A DNA stretch of 64,000 nucleotides from Devosia litorisediminis (GCF_018334155.1 NZ_JAGXTP010000001.1:682001-746000), one strand, 5' to 3'. Counted from the stretch's first letter, positions 1 through 8,695 are shown. A program made the numbers and translations. Notes: generated from the sequence alone by a model not told the origin.

Positions 1-58
1 CCTCTTCGCTGCCCCTATTGAGGCGCTCGCGGAGCCAGGCGAAGTAGAGGATCTTCAT
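1..58 (-). CDS. moaD: MoaD, molybdopterin synthase sulfur-carrier subunit (partial, N-terminus only)
   Basis: Only the first 19 codons lie in the window; the gene runs off the left edge. They read MKILYFAWLRERLNRGSEE, which matches the usual start of MoaD, the small ubiquitin-like protein that carries the thiocarboxylate sulfur for molybdopterin synthesis. Its ATG overlaps the TGA of pgsA (ATGA), so the two are translationally coupled. The pgsA-moaD order is common in rhizobia and relatives, which supports the call. Nothing can be said about the C-terminal Gly-Gly, which is outside. Confidence 0.8.
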   Translation of the reverse strand, partial: MKILYFAWLRERLNRGSEE

Positions 59-621
59 CTCGCATCACCTGACAGGTGTGGCCAGCTGGCGCGAAGATAG
101 TCCCAACCCGTCCAGAGCGTCAGGGCGCCGGCGAGCCAGAGCAGCACATCGCTGAGCAGGCCAAACCCGGGAACAATGCGTTCAAACAGCACAATGGAGA
201 GTGCTATCAACTGAACGGTGGTCTTCCATTTGGCCAGTTGGCTGACAGGCAGCACGATCTTGGTATTACCAAGGAATTCACGCAGGCCGGAGATGAAAAA
301 TTCCCGGAACAGAATGGCGCAGACCGGGATCATATCCCAGCCCGACAGGCTGCCATCCCAAGCCAGTACGGCGATCATGATACCCACCAGCAGTTTGTCT
401 GCGATGGGGTCAAGCATACGGCCCAAGGGCGAATACTGGTCCCAGGCGCGGGCGAGGTAGCCATCGAGCCAGTCGCTGGCTGCCGCCAGCACGAAAAGGA
501 TCAGCGCAATCAGGCGCAGGATCAGATCACCATCCATCACCAGAATGGCAATGGGGATAATCGCCAGGATGCGCGCAATGGTGATCAGGTTAGGGACGAG
601 GAGCAGCGGGTTTTTGGCCAT
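55..621 (-). CDS. pgsA: CDP-diacylglycerol--glycerol-3-phosphate 3-phosphatidyltransferase
   Basis: 188 residues. Inner-membrane enzyme that makes phosphatidylglycerophosphate, the first committed step to phosphatidylglycerol and cardiolipin. The CDP-alcohol phosphotransferase signature is complete: D50, D53, G54, A57, R58, G67, D71 and D75 in the spacing D-x2-D-G-x2-A-R-x8-G-x3-D-x3-D. Several hydrophobic segments surround it. I chose the ATG at 621 (MAKNPLLLVPNLITIARI), where family members normally begin; the frame is open upstream to 684, but that stretch lacks family resemblance. It overlaps moaD by 4 bp. Confidence 0.92.
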   Translation of the reverse strand: MAKNPLLLVPNLITIARILAIIPIAILVMDGDLILRLIALILFVLAAASDWLDGYLARAWDQYSPLGRMLDPIADKLLVGIMIAVLAWDGSLSGWDMIPVCAILFREFFISGLREFLGNTKIVLPVSQLAKWKTTVQLIALSIVLFERIVPGFGLLSDVLLWLAGALTLWTGWDYLRASWPHLSGDAR

Positions 622-689
622 GGATTGACAGAACAGTTTTGCTGGTAAGGGGTCAAGAGTGAGTTCGTCAGTAGCGATGGCCATTTTAA

Positions 690-709
690 CCTCCCCCCGT
701 GGGGGGAGG
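690..709. terminator. Perfect CCTCCCCCC/GGGGGGAGG hairpin between aroG and pgsA
   Basis: Nine-base arms with a 2-base centre lie about 30 bp past the aroG stop. On the minus strand the hairpin is followed by TTAAAA, so it may end aroG transcription, although the U-tract is poor. The sequence also resembles the dispersed CTCCCCC palindromes found elsewhere in the window. Confidence 0.45.
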
Positions 710-741
710 ATTAGTGCGGCTAGGCGATTGGCGATATTGCC

Positions 742-1815
742 TTATGCGACACGCTGCTTGGTGGCGGCGCGCCGGGCCGCTACCGCCTCGGCGAGGGTTT
801 CCAGCGCTGTTACGGTAGTGTCCCAATCGATGCAGCCATCGGTGATAGACTGACCGTAGACGAGTTCACGGCCGTCAACGAGATCCTGACGGCCGGCCAC
901 GAGGTTGGATTCAACCATGACCCCAATAATGCGGCGATCACCGGCGGCCATCTGGGTGCCGATATCGGCCAGAACGGCTGGTTGGTTTTCGGGCTTCTTG
1001 GATGAATTGGCGTGGCTGGCATCAATCATGATGGTAGCGGGCAGCCCGGCCTTGTTGGCTGCCTGGGCTGCGGCCTCGACACTGTCCGCATCGAAGTTGG
1101 TGGTCTTGCCGCCGCGCAGGATGATGTGGCAATCGGCATTGCCGGTGGTGGCGGCAATGGCGGAGCGCCCCGATTTGGTGACGGCCAGGAAATGGTGGGG
1201 CTGACTGGCCGAGGCTACAGCGTCCAGGGCAATCTTGACATTGCCATCGGTACCATTCTTGAAGCCGACCGGGCAGGACAGGCCCGAGGCCAGTTCGCGG
1301 TGGATCTGGCTTTCGGTGGTGCGGGCACCAATGGCGGCCCAACTGACCAGATCGGCGATGTATTGCGGGGTGGTCATGTCGAGGAATTCGCAGGCCGCGG
1401 GCAGGCCCAGATTGGCGATATCGAGGAGCAGAGCGCGGGCTGTGTGCAGGCCGTTATCGATGTCGAAGCTGCCATCGAGATTGGGGTCGTTGATCAAGCC
1501 CTTCCAGCCCACAGTGGTGCGGGGCTTTTCGAAATAGACACGCATGATGATCTCAAGCCGGTCGCCCAGGGTGTCACGCAGCGCGCTGAGGCGCTTGGCG
1601 TAATCCAGCGCCGCGGCGGGATCGTGGATGGAGCAGGGCCCGACCACGACCGCAAGGCGATCATCGGCGCCAGTGAGAATGTTGTGGAAGGCGTGACGAG
1701 CGCTGATGACGGTGCGCGTGGCTGCATCGGTGCGCGGATGCTGGCGCATCACCTCGATGGGGGTGGTGAGTTCCTTGATGGCGCTGATACGCAGGTCATC
1801 GGTGGTCTTGAGCAT
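742..1815 (-). CDS. aroG: 3-deoxy-7-phosphoheptulonate synthase, class I (DAHP synthase)
   Basis: 357 residues, the usual length of class I (AroF/G/H type) DAHP synthases. Condenses phosphoenolpyruvate with erythrose 4-phosphate, the entry step of the shikimate pathway. Recognisable blocks are VVGPCSIHD near residue 58, KPRTTVGWKGLINDP, NLDGSFDIDNGL and HIILRGGKTTNFD, all typical of the TIM-barrel active site. The ATG at 1815 has a GAGGAG-like ribosome site about 10 bases upstream. A leader-peptide attenuator precedes the gene (1841-1990), so expression should respond to aromatic amino-acid supply. Confidence 0.93.
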   Translation of the reverse strand: MLKTTDDLRISAIKELTTPIEVMRQHPRTDAATRTVISARHAFHNILTGADDRLAVVVGPCSIHDPAAALDYAKRLSALRDTLGDRLEIIMRVYFEKPRTTVGWKGLINDPNLDGSFDIDNGLHTARALLLDIANLGLPAACEFLDMTTPQYIADLVSWAAIGARTTESQIHRELASGLSCPVGFKNGTDGNVKIALDAVASASQPHHFLAVTKSGRSAIAATTGNADCHIILRGGKTTNFDADSVEAAAQAANKAGLPATIMIDASHANSSKKPENQPAVLADIGTQMAAGDRRIIGVMVESNLVAGRQDLVDGRELVYGQSITDGCIDWDTTVTALETLAEAVAARRAATKQRVA

Positions 1816-1853
1816 TGGTGGTCTCCTCGGGAATTTCGGGTGAGGCGGCCAAC

Positions 1854-1881
1854 AAAAAAGCCGCCTCGTATGGGGGCGGCT
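1854..1881 (-). terminator. Attenuator terminator in the aroG leader
   Basis: On the minus strand AGCCGCC (1881-1875) pairs with GGCGGCT (1865-1859) and is followed by six T residues. It lies about 40 bp before the aroG ATG and after the leader peptide, so it ends transcription before the gene unless the upstream arm is captured by the alternative helix. A further perfect hairpin (1842-1849 with 1860-1867) shares its downstream arm. Confidence 0.75.
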
Positions 1882-1911
1882 GGCTTCGGGTTCGGTCGTA
1901 TCCTGGAAGGA

Positions 1912-1989
1912 TCAGATCAAGCGCGCGGTAGCCTCCGCCGAGAGCGGATAGCTAAACCAAAACGAAAAAGTGGCTGCGGTGCGGATCAT
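1912..1989 (-). CDS. aroG leader peptide, 25 residues, aromatic-rich
   Basis: ATG at 1989, TGA at 1914-1912. Residues 8-14 read FSFWFSY: three Phe, one Trp and one Tyr in seven codons, far above chance, placed directly before competing RNA hairpins and a terminator. The peptide itself probably has no function; its translation senses charged aromatic tRNAs. No strong Shine-Dalgarno sequence is visible before the ATG, which is the weakest point of the call. Confidence 0.72.
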   Translation of the reverse strand: MIRTAATFSFWFSYPLSAEATARLI

Positions 1990-2033
1990 GAGGGAAGTTG
2001 TAGCGTGGGTTCCGCTGACTGTCGACTACTACT

Positions 2034-2282
2034 TTAGCCGCCCGCGCCCTGATAATTGCGCAGGACCAGGCGCTGCGCATAGACGTCAAAGTTGTCGCGA
2101 CTCAGGATAATCTGAACGCGTGGGCCCCAATTATGGTCCCTGGAGGTTTCGTCATCAAACCCCAGCAGTTCAGAGCCAGAGCCGATCAACGCCGCGGTGT
2201 GACGCAAATCGGGTGCCGTTTCGGCCAGCCAAGGGCGAACAATATCGGTGTAGAAGCGCCGTGATAGTTCGATCCCCTGCAT
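2034..2282 (-). pseudogene. N-terminal remnant of a DUF4037 protein
   Basis: 82 residues ending in TAA. The sequence (MQGIELSRRFY at the start, GSGSELLGFDDETSRDHNWG in the middle) matches the beginning of DUF4037 proteins, which have a nucleotidyltransferase-like start and are normally several times longer. Nothing downstream continues the fold before the aroG leader, so I read it as a truncated remnant. It could instead be an expressed short protein, but a fragment cut in mid-domain makes that unlikely. Its stop lies within 50 bp of the aroG leader ATG. Confidence 0.6.
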
Positions 2283-2396
2283 GCCTTCGCCTCCCCAGCG
2301 CTGGTGGAAGCTTATGGCCCGGCAGGGATATTTGGAAGGGCGGGCACGGCGCGGATGGCATGGCGCTATAGTCTGACGACATCGCCTTGGAAGTGA

Positions 2397-2825
2397 TCAG
2401 TCCGACCATCCCTGGCGCATCAGAGTATAGGCAAACGAGGCTGTCCAGCCGATCAGTGCGAAGCCGTTCAGCGCCTCAATGCCTGAAACGATGCGCATTG
2501 CGCCTAGAGGGTAGATATCGCCGACGCCCAGCGTGGTGTAGCTCATCATGGAGAAATAGAAATGGTCCAGCGGGCTGCCCTGTGTCTCGCCAGCCAGTGA
2601 GCCCATGCCGAGCCAGCTGTCCATCGCATAGAATGCAAAAGCGTAGAGCGCTACCGAGAGCATCTGCGCTGCCGTCACACTGGCCATGCCGACCAGCACG
2701 CCAGCGCGTCGCGGTAACCCGCTCCCATCAAGGATGCTCCGTGCCGCCAACATGGACTGGTAGTGGATCAGTACCGAAACGGCCATGATCGCGAAGGCGC
2801 CAATGGTGGCGATAACAATTTCCAT
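2397..2825 (-). CDS. Small potassium-channel-like membrane protein (ion channel family)
   Basis: 142 residues with about three hydrophobic segments (roughly 3-22, 45-67 and 112-135). Between the last two sits a pore loop containing SYTTLGVGDIYP (residues 95-106); the TLGVGD core (98-103) fits the K+ selectivity-filter pattern TxGxGD. No cytoplasmic ligand-binding domain is present. The ATG at 2825 is the first start in frame. The gene stands alone between uvrC and the DUF4037 remnant. The substrate is inferred only from the filter. Confidence 0.75.
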   Translation of the reverse strand: MEIVIATIGAFAIMAVSVLIHYQSMLAARSILDGSGLPRRAGVLVGMASVTAAQMLSVALYAFAFYAMDSWLGMGSLAGETQGSPLDHFYFSMMSYTTLGVGDIYPLGAMRIVSGIEALNGFALIGWTASFAYTLMRQGWSD

Positions 2826-2909
2826 GCCGGTGCTCCGTGTTTTTCACAGGAGGCAATGAGGCAGGCGGTGGTCCGTTCCCTCAGGATCGGCATCGGCGCA
2901 GCGTGCGTA

Positions 2910-4793
2910 TCAGCTGGCGCGGTTGAAGTGATCGTAGATCAGCTGCGCCATGGCGCTGGAAATGCCGGGTACGGCTTCGAGATCGGTCAGGCTGGCGCGG
3001 CCGACGGCCTTGGCGGAGCCGAAATGGTTGAGAAGGCTGCGTTTGCGGGTGGGGCCGATGCCTTCGATCTCGTCGAGCGGATTGGAAATCTGCTCTTTCT
3101 TGCGCTTGGCGCGGTGGGTGCCGATGGCGAAGCGATGGGCTTCGTCGCGCAGGCGCTGGACGTAATAGAGCACCGGATCGCGATGGGGCAGCATGAAGGC
3201 CTCGCGGCCCTCCATGAAGAATTTCTCACGGCCGGCGTCGCGTTCCTCACCCTTGGCGATGCCAATAAAAGTCACCTCCTTGGGCAGGTTCATTTCAGCG
3301 ATAACGCCACGCACGGCGCTCATCTGGCCGGCGCCGCCGTCGATAAAGACGACATCGGGCCAGTCGGGCATGCCGGTGGCCTCGTCCTCGGCGTCGCTGT
3401 CGCTGTCATTGGTCAAGCGCGTGAAGCGGCGCGTCAGGACTTCGCGCATCATGCCGAAATCGTCGCCGGCGGTGATGTCGGATTTTATGTTGAAGGTGCG
3501 GTAGTGCCTTTTGGAAAAGCCTTCTTCGCCGGCCACGACCATGGCGCCGACCATGTTGGTGCCCGAGATGTGGGAGTTGTCGTAGGTTTCAATGCGGCGG
3601 GGCACGCTATCGAGGCCAAAGGTCTCGGCGACGCCTTCGAGCAGGGTGCGGTTGGTGGCGCCTTCGGCGAGCTGGCGGCCGAGGGCTTCGCGGGCATTGT
3701 TGAGAGCGTGGTTGAGCAGGTCGCGCTTTTCGCCCCGCTTGGGCACTTCGATGGCGACCTTGCGACCGGCGCGGCTGGAGAGTGCTTCGCCCATCAGTTC
3801 GGGCTCGGCCAGTTCGTGACTGATCAGCACCAGGCGGGCCGGGGTGCGGTTTTCGTAGAACTGGGCGATGAAGGCTTCGAGCACGTCGGCGTCGCTGAGA
3901 CTGGAATCGGCGCGTGGTCGATAGGGGTAATTGCCCCAGTTCTGGAAGGCGCGGAAGAAGAAGACCTGCACGCAGAACTGGCCGCCTTCGTGGTGGATGG
4001 CGAAGACGTCGGCTTCTTCGACGGATTTGGCGGTGGCGTCGCCCTGGGACTGGACCAGGGCCAGGGCGCCGAGGCGGTCCCGGATCAGGGCGGCGCGCTC
4101 GAAATCGAGGTTTTCGGCGGCCTGTTCCATGTCGGCCTGCAAATGGTCGCGGACCTTTTGCGATTTGCCGGAGAGGAACTGGCGGGCATCTTCGACCAGC
4201 TCGGCGTAGCCCTCAAGCGAGATTTCGCGGGTGCAGGGGGCGGCGCAGCGCTTGATCTGATGCTGCAGGCACGGGCGGGTGCGGGCAGCATAAAAGCTGT
4301 CCGAACAATTGCGGAGCAGAAACGCCTTTTGCAGGCTGGCGATGGTGCGCGCGACGGCGGTGGCTGAGGCAAAGGGGCCGTAATAATTGCCCTTGCGACG
4401 ACGGGTACCGCGATGCTTGGTCAACTCGGGGGCCTCGTGGTCACCGGTGATCAGGATATAGGGGAAGCTCTTGTCGTCGCGCAGCAGCACATTGAAGCGC
4501 GGCTTGAGGCGCTTGATCAGATTGGCCTCGAGCAGCAGGGCCTCGGATTCGGTCTCGGTGCGCACGAATTCCATGCTGACCGTGGCTGCGATCATGCGCT
4601 GCAGACGCACTTCTAGCGCCTCAGGTCGGGTGTAATTGGTGACGCGAGCCTTGAGATTACGGGCCTTGCCGACATACATCACCGCGCCCTGCGCATCGAG
4701 CATGCGATAGACGCCGGGGGCGGCGGGCAGGGTTCGAACAAAGGCCCGGATTACCTCATGGCCGCTGGGCAGGGGCGTGCTGTCGTCGGTCAT
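2910..4793 (-). CDS. uvrC: Excinuclease ABC subunit C
   Basis: 627 residues, normal length. Makes both incisions in nucleotide excision repair after UvrA2B loads on damaged DNA. Domains in order: GIY-YIG nuclease (GVYR from residue 27, [13 protein letters not shown] at 38-50) for the 3' cut; a UVR helix pair that binds UvrB near 215-245; the RNase H-like domain ([20 protein letters not shown]) for the 5' cut; and two C-terminal helix-hairpin-helix motifs ([25 protein letters not shown]). The start overlaps the stop of the upstream reductase (ATGA at 4790-4793), so they form an operon. Confidence 0.96.
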   Translation of the reverse strand: MTDDSTPLPSGHEVIRAFVRTLPAAPGVYRMLDAQGAVMYVGKARNLKARVTNYTRPEALEVRLQRMIAATVSMEFVRTETESEALLLEANLIKRLKPRFNVLLRDDKSFPYILITGDHEAPELTKHRGTRRRKGNYYGPFASATAVARTIASLQKAFLLRNCSDSFYAARTRPCLQHQIKRCAAPCTREISLEGYAELVEDARQFLSGKSQKVRDHLQADMEQAAENLDFERAALIRDRLGALALVQSQGDATAKSVEEADVFAIHHEGGQFCVQVFFFRAFQNWGNYPYRPRADSSLSDADVLEAFIAQFYENRTPARLVLISHELAEPELMGEALSSRAGRKVAIEVPKRGEKRDLLNHALNNAREALGRQLAEGATNRTLLEGVAETFGLDSVPRRIETYDNSHISGTNMVGAMVVAGEEGFSKRHYRTFNIKSDITAGDDFGMMREVLTRRFTRLTNDSDSDAEDEATGMPDWPDVVFIDGGAGQMSAVRGVIAEMNLPKEVTFIGIAKGEERDAGREKFFMEGREAFMLPHRDPVLYYVQRLRDEAHRFAIGTHRAKRKKEQISNPLDEIEGIGPTRKRSLLNHFGSAKAVGRASLTDLEAVPGISSAMAQLIYDHFNRAS

Positions 4794-5572
4794 GAGCGGG
4801 GAGTCGGGCCACGGCGTTCGGGGTGTTCGAGGTGTTCGCCACCATCGAGTGCCAGCATCTGGCCGGTCATGGATTTGGCGGCGAGCAGCATCAGCACACC
4901 ATCGGCGATATCCTCGGGCCCCGCATTGCGTTGCAGAGGCAGACCCTGAACGCTGGATTCGAACTGAGCCTGGCTTTGACGCGAATGGGGCAGGACCGGG
5001 CCGGGACCGATGGCGTTGACGCGGATGGTCGGGGCCAGGGTCTGGGCCATGGTCCGGGTGGCAGCCCAGAGTACGGATTTGGACAGGGTGTAGCTGAAAT
5101 AGGCGGGCGAGGTGTGCAGAACGCGCTCATCGATGATGTTGACGATATTGCCGAGGCTGCCAGCGGGGTGCTGAGCGGCGAAGTCGCGGGCCAGAAAAAC
5201 CGGCGCTTCGGCATGAATGGCGAAATGGCTATCCCAGAGCGCTTCGTCAAGATCGTACAGGCTATCGGGGTCAAAGACCGAGGCATTGTTGATCAGCACC
5301 GAGAGGGGACCAAAGGGTGCGGCGGCTTTGGCGATCAGCCCGGCGCGGTGGGGGCGGTCCATCAGGTCAGCCTGAACAATGGCGGCGGTGCCGCCGGCAG
5401 CCGTGATGTCTGCCTGCACCTGACCGGCGCCATCGGCATCGCGGTTATAATGGATGATCACGGCATGGCCGGCGCGCGACAGCGCCTTGGCGATGGCGGC
5501 GCCGATGCGGTCACCAGCGCCGGTGACAAGCGCGACGGAAAGAGCTGAGGGTGAAGTGGACTGATTAATCAT
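4790..5572 (-). CDS. FolM/PTR1-like short-chain dehydrogenase (putative pteridine reductase)
   Basis: 260 residues from the ATG at 5572 (MINQSTS). NAD(P)-binding TGAGDRIG is at 17-24 and NNAS at 95-98. The catalytic pair is Y161/K165 (YTLSK). The position 13 residues before the Tyr, a Ser in most of the family, is Asp148, as in trypanosomatid PTR1 and FolM pteridine reductases; the TGxxxRIG form also fits that branch. I infer reduction of dihydromonapterin or dihydrofolate-like pterins in the cytoplasm. The gene is coupled to uvrC by a 4-bp overlap, an arrangement seen in relatives. Confidence 0.7.
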   Translation of the reverse strand: MINQSTSPSALSVALVTGAGDRIGAAIAKALSRAGHAVIIHYNRDADGAGQVQADITAAGGTAAIVQADLMDRPHRAGLIAKAAAPFGPLSVLINNASVFDPDSLYDLDEALWDSHFAIHAEAPVFLARDFAAQHPAGSLGNIVNIIDERVLHTSPAYFSYTLSKSVLWAATRTMAQTLAPTIRVNAIGPGPVLPHSRQSQAQFESSVQGLPLQRNAGPEDIADGVLMLLAAKSMTGQMLALDGGEHLEHPERRGPTPRS

Positions 5573-5805
5573 GCTGGGAACTGGGACCTGATGGGCGGAC
5601 CATAGGCCGCTTTGGCTGGAGTCTTCAACGTGCTGGATGGGATGAGCTGGGGGCAATTGGCGCGTCAGCCTGCCTCCGGTGTGCTGACAGCGTGTGGCAG
5701 CAGCGCTGTCCTTTTGTTGCGCAACCTTCGGGCATAGGCTGCTGGAGTCGCTGCAGGGCAGGAGGCACTGCGGGGCGGACGCAGATATCCTTGGGGGAAC
5801 ATACA

Positions 5806-6147
5806 GTGGAAGCGATCATCTCGATTCTGGTGCAATTGGTGGCCGGCGGTGCAGGCGGCAATGTGGTGGGGCAACTCGCCAAATCGCTGAGCCTGGGCAC
5901 GGCAGGCAATTCGGTCGTCGGTGCAGTTGGCGGCATGGCGGCCACATGGCTGGCGGGAATGATCCCCGGGCTGGATGGCCTGGTGGGTGCGGCAGCGGGC
6001 ATGGCTGGTGACGCGGCAGGCGCTGCGGACATGGCTGGCGGAATTGATTTCGGCGCACTGGCCGGTCAGGGCGTTACCGGTCTGGTTGGCGGCGGCGTGC
6101 TGACGGCGATTGCGGGTCTGGTCAAGTCGCAGATGGCCAAGGACTGA
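5806..6147 (+). CDS. Glycine-rich hydrophobic small protein, function unknown
   Basis: 113 residues from a GTG start at 5806, chosen because GGGGGA lies about 8 bases upstream. Almost the whole protein is Gly/Ala/Val/Leu-rich (VAGGAGGNVVGQLAKSLSLG near the start), suggesting a membrane-embedded or glycine-zipper-like protein. It resembles short conserved hypothetical proteins of rhizobia (memory, not searched). Upstream bases 5573-5805 hold no other gene. Confidence 0.65.
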   Translation: MEAIISILVQLVAGGAGGNVVGQLAKSLSLGTAGNSVVGAVGGMAATWLAGMIPGLDGLVGAAAGMAGDAAGAADMAGGIDFGALAGQGVTGLVGGGVLTAIAGLVKSQMAKD

Positions 6148-6222
6148 ACTTTGCGATAGCGCTTTGGCGTCCCGGTTCGCAAGTGAATCGGGACGTTTCT
6201 CAAGCAGGCGTAACATCTTACC

Positions 6223-7146
6223 ATGTCCCTTTCCGCCATTGACGACAGGGCCGATAATGTCGGTCGGGCTATTGCTCTGACACTGTTCACCATTGCGGTG
6301 TTCGGGATACAGGACGCTATTTCCAAGCATCTGGTGCAGACCTATTCGCCGTTTCAGGTGACGATGATGCGCTATTGGGGCTTTGCCGCCTTCGCACTTT
6401 ATATCGTGTCGCGACAGGCTGGGTTGCGTCAGGCGCTGTCGTCCAAGGTGCCGCTTTGGCAATTGCTGCGCGGCTCGCTGCTTATTATCGAGATCTGTAT
6501 CTTTGCGCTGGCGCTGCAGACGGTGCCGCTGGGCGAGTTGCAGGCGATCTCGCTGGTCTATCCGCTGCTGGTGACGCTGTTCTCGATCCCGCTGCTGGGT
6601 GAGAAGGTTGGCGTGTTCCGCTTTGTGGCGGTGGGCGTAGGATTTGCCGGTGCGCTGATCATCGTGCGACCCGGAGGGTTGCCGCTGGACTGGGGTGTCG
6701 GCTTTGCAATGATCGCGGCGGTGCTCTATTCGCTTTATATCGTGCTGACCCGCAAAGTCAGCCAATACGACAAGGCGCCGACCAGCCTGGCCTATACCGG
6801 CATTATCGGGCTGGTGCTGTCGAGCGGCGTGGGTATTTTCTTCTGGCAGCCGATGGCCTGGCCGGATGTTGCGCTGGTGGTCACGATGATGATCACAACG
6901 TGTCTGGGCCATGGGGTAATGATCTATGCGCTGTCGCTGGCACCGGCGAGCACGGTGCAGCCATTCAACTATTTTGCACTGCCCTGGGCGATCGTGCTGA
7001 GCATGGTGGTGTTCGGCCACTACATCGACCCGATATCGCTGCTTGGTGCGGGAATCGTGGTTGCGGCGGGCCTAGTGGTGATGGCCCGCGAGCGGATCAA
7101 GCGCGTCAGAATTGTTGACGGCCCGATCCTGCCCGGGCGGGAGTAA
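6223..7146 (+). CDS. EamA/DMT-superfamily transporter
   Basis: 307 residues with about ten hydrophobic segments arranged as two EamA repeats (roughly 15-145 and 155-295). Inner-membrane drug/metabolite exporter family; the substrate cannot be predicted. Typical features are an early Tyr-Ser-PF region (QTYSPFQVTMMRYWGFA) and LGE-type turns in the first repeat. The end carries a basic tail. It stands alone, 75 bp after the glycine-rich gene. A second EamA protein is at 44455-45369. Confidence 0.85.
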   Translation: MSLSAIDDRADNVGRAIALTLFTIAVFGIQDAISKHLVQTYSPFQVTMMRYWGFAAFALYIVSRQAGLRQALSSKVPLWQLLRGSLLIIEICIFALALQTVPLGELQAISLVYPLLVTLFSIPLLGEKVGVFRFVAVGVGFAGALIIVRPGGLPLDWGVGFAMIAAVLYSLYIVLTRKVSQYDKAPTSLAYTGIIGLVLSSGVGIFFWQPMAWPDVALVVTMMITTCLGHGVMIYALSLAPASTVQPFNYFALPWAIVLSMVVFGHYIDPISLLGAGIVVAAGLVVMARERIKRVRIVDGPILPGRE

Positions 7147-7542
7147 TCAGGCGAACATCTTGGAAATCCAGACGCCACCAGCGGCGCTGACGCCTGTGAG
7201 GAAAGTGCCCCAGACCATGTCGACCGCTGCAACCGTTGGGGTGAAGCCCTTCATGGTCGACAAATTCGTCAGGTCGTAGGTGCCATAGGCAACAAAGCCG
7301 AGCAGGGCACCGAGCATGAGGGCCTTGAGCACATCACCTTCGGCGGGTGCGGCGACCAGGGCAACAACGCCGACCAGATAGGCGAGGTAGAATAGCCCTG
7401 CGATCATCAGATTGGGATTGGGCAGCAGGATGTCGCCAATCTCGCGCTGATAGAAGCCCTTGCCCATGGTGGAGAGCCAGACGAAGTCGAGCGGGAAGAA
7501 GATCAGCGCGCAGGCGCCGTACAGGATCAAGTATTTGGTCAT
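7147..7542 (-). CDS. DUF2177 family membrane protein
   Basis: 131 residues from the ATG at 7542. Four hydrophobic segments, with PLDFVWL near residue 18 and YGTYDLTNLSTMKGF in the third quarter, which are the recognisable conserved blocks of DUF2177. Function unknown; located in the inner membrane. It converges with the EamA gene (its stop abuts that gene's stop) and diverges from the gene at 7674. The frame is open further upstream to 7740, but that stretch lies over the divergent promoter region. Confidence 0.8.
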   Translation of the reverse strand: MTKYLILYGACALIFFPLDFVWLSTMGKGFYQREIGDILLPNPNLMIAGLFYLAYLVGVVALVAAPAEGDVLKALMLGALLGFVAYGTYDLTNLSTMKGFTPTVAAVDMVWGTFLTGVSAAGGVWISKMFA

Positions 7543-7673
7543 GAGAGCGGCTCCTTGCAGCAGGTTAGACTTGTTACGCAGCGTGGTGGTTGCAGGATCA
7601 CTGTCATTGGCAGGCCTGCCCTTGAAGTCTGCGCCGGGGGAGGGCATGTCAGGGTGCACATGGAGGGAATAGT

Positions 7674-8114
7674 ATGATCTGGCTGCTGGAAATCGGGTTG
7701 GTGTTGCTGCTGGTGGGTGGTGGCTGGACCTATCTGACACGCGGCAAGCGCGGTAGCGACAAGGATTCGCTGACCATGCGCCGGGTTGATGCCTATATCG
7801 AGACGATCCGGCGCGAGCGCAGCAACAAGGAACTGGCGGCGATGAGCGATACCGAATTGCGCGATCTGCTGCATTCGGGGGCGCACAATATGCGCGTGGC
7901 CGGGGAGCGGAAGAACTGGGCGCTGCTGGGGGCTGGCGGGGTAACGCTGTTTTCAGCGGTCATTGCGGCCAACCAGGACGGGATGCGGGGCTTCGCCGTT
8001 GCGATGGTGGTTGGCGCGCTGGTGATCTACGGGCTCAATGAATATCTGGTGCGCCGACTGCGTGCGCCATTGGAGCAGCGCGGGATTGATGTCGACCGCA
8101 TCAAAGTCGAATAG
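7674..8114 (+). CDS. Hypothetical membrane protein
   Basis: 146 residues, start ATG preceded by GGAGGGA. A first hydrophobic segment spans residues 2-20, a charged middle (about 22-80) follows, then two closely spaced hydrophobic segments (about 83-120) and a basic tail. I recognise no family. The charged stretch between the membrane segments is predicted helical. Transcription probably ends at the hairpin at 8119-8138. Confidence 0.7.
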   Translation: MIWLLEIGLVLLLVGGGWTYLTRGKRGSDKDSLTMRRVDAYIETIRRERSNKELAAMSDTELRDLLHSGAHNMRVAGERKNWALLGAGGVTLFSAVIAANQDGMRGFAVAMVVGALVIYGLNEYLVRRLRAPLEQRGIDVDRIKVE

Positions 8115-8118
8115 AAAG

Positions 8119-8138
8119 CGCCGCCCCGTGGGGCGGCG
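8119..8138. terminator. Bidirectional hairpin terminator
   Basis: CGCCGCCCC and GGGGCGGCG form a 9-bp stem with a 2-base centre between two convergent genes. TTGTCGTTT follows on the plus strand and CTTTC on the minus strand, so it can serve both. Confidence 0.75.
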
Positions 8139-8150
8139 TTGTCGTTTCGA

Positions 8151-8600
8151 TCAGTTGCCGATGCAGAAGTAGCCGTTGGGACCATTGACGCAGACGCTGC
8201 TATTGCTGCGTGGATAGGTCGGGGCGGGGCGCGGTGTCCAGCGTGGCTCGTCGCGAGGATCCCAGCGTGGGGTGCGGTCCCACCGACCGCGGTCGCGATC
8301 CCGGTCATGGCCCCAATCACGGTCGTTCCAGCCGTCATAGCCACTGCGCGAGAGGTAATTGGCCGATACCCAGCCATCTGCGCCGCGCTTTTCGACAAAG
8401 CACCAGCCACTGCGGCACTGCTGCACATCGACCTGCTCGCCCCGACGCAAGGTGTCGACGACCCGGTAGTGCGTAGATGGTCCCGAGCGGACATTGACGT
8501 TGCTGGTTGCGTAGGCCGATGCCGCGGACGCTGCGGCAGTGGTTGCCACGAGTGCCAGGACCGCGAGGCCGCCTGCCATGAGTTTGTTGCTCAGAGCCAT
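8151..8600 (-). CDS. Secreted SH3 (SH3b) domain protein
   Basis: 149 residues from the ATG at 8600. A signal peptide (about 1-27, ending ASAASA) is followed by one bacterial SH3 domain (about 28-88) with NVNVRSGPSTHYRVVDTLRRG and GWVSANYL, then an Arg/Asp/Trp-rich low-complexity stretch and a short Cys-containing tail (SVCVNGPNGYFCIGN). SH3b domains usually bind peptidoglycan or periplasmic partners. A paralogue with the same SH3 sequence pattern is at 40938-41600. Confidence 0.85.
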   Translation of the reverse strand: MALSNKLMAGGLAVLALVATTAAASAASAYATSNVNVRSGPSTHYRVVDTLRRGEQVDVQQCRSGWCFVEKRGADGWVSANYLSRSGYDGWNDRDWGHDRDRDRGRWDRTPRWDPRDEPRWTPRPAPTYPRSNSSVCVNGPNGYFCIGN

Positions 8601-8695
8601 TGTTGATCTCCTTATCCCTGTTGGGCATTGAATGCCTGTGAGGACAGAAGACACCAGTGCGCCTGAACCCAAGCTGAATGGCTTGTTGTGTGCAG

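Larger units (their letters stand above)
1841..1990 (-). promoter_or_regulatory. Transcription attenuator controlling aroG (aromatic amino-acid leader)
   Basis: The transcript leader has the parts of a classical attenuator. Region 1-2 is a CCGC/GCGG hairpin (1947-1935) just after the aromatic codons. Region 2, GGCGGAGGCT (1939-1930), can pair instead with AGCCAGCCGCC (1885-1875): 5 bp, a small internal loop, then 4 bp. That pairing occupies the 5' arm of the terminator at 1859-1881. Ribosome stalling at the Phe/Trp/Tyr codons would free region 2 and allow read-through. The mechanism is established for trp and phe leaders; its use here is inferred from sequence. Confidence 0.75.

Noticed and set aside
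2763..4367. Open plus-strand frame of 534 codons opposite uvrC
   Set aside because: Antisense shadow of uvrC, without a ribosome site or recognisable domain.
5665..7020. Open minus-strand frame of 451 codons opposite the glycine-rich and EamA genes
   Set aside because: Rich in His/Gln/Arg as expected from the reverse frame of hydrophobic membrane proteins; no motif.
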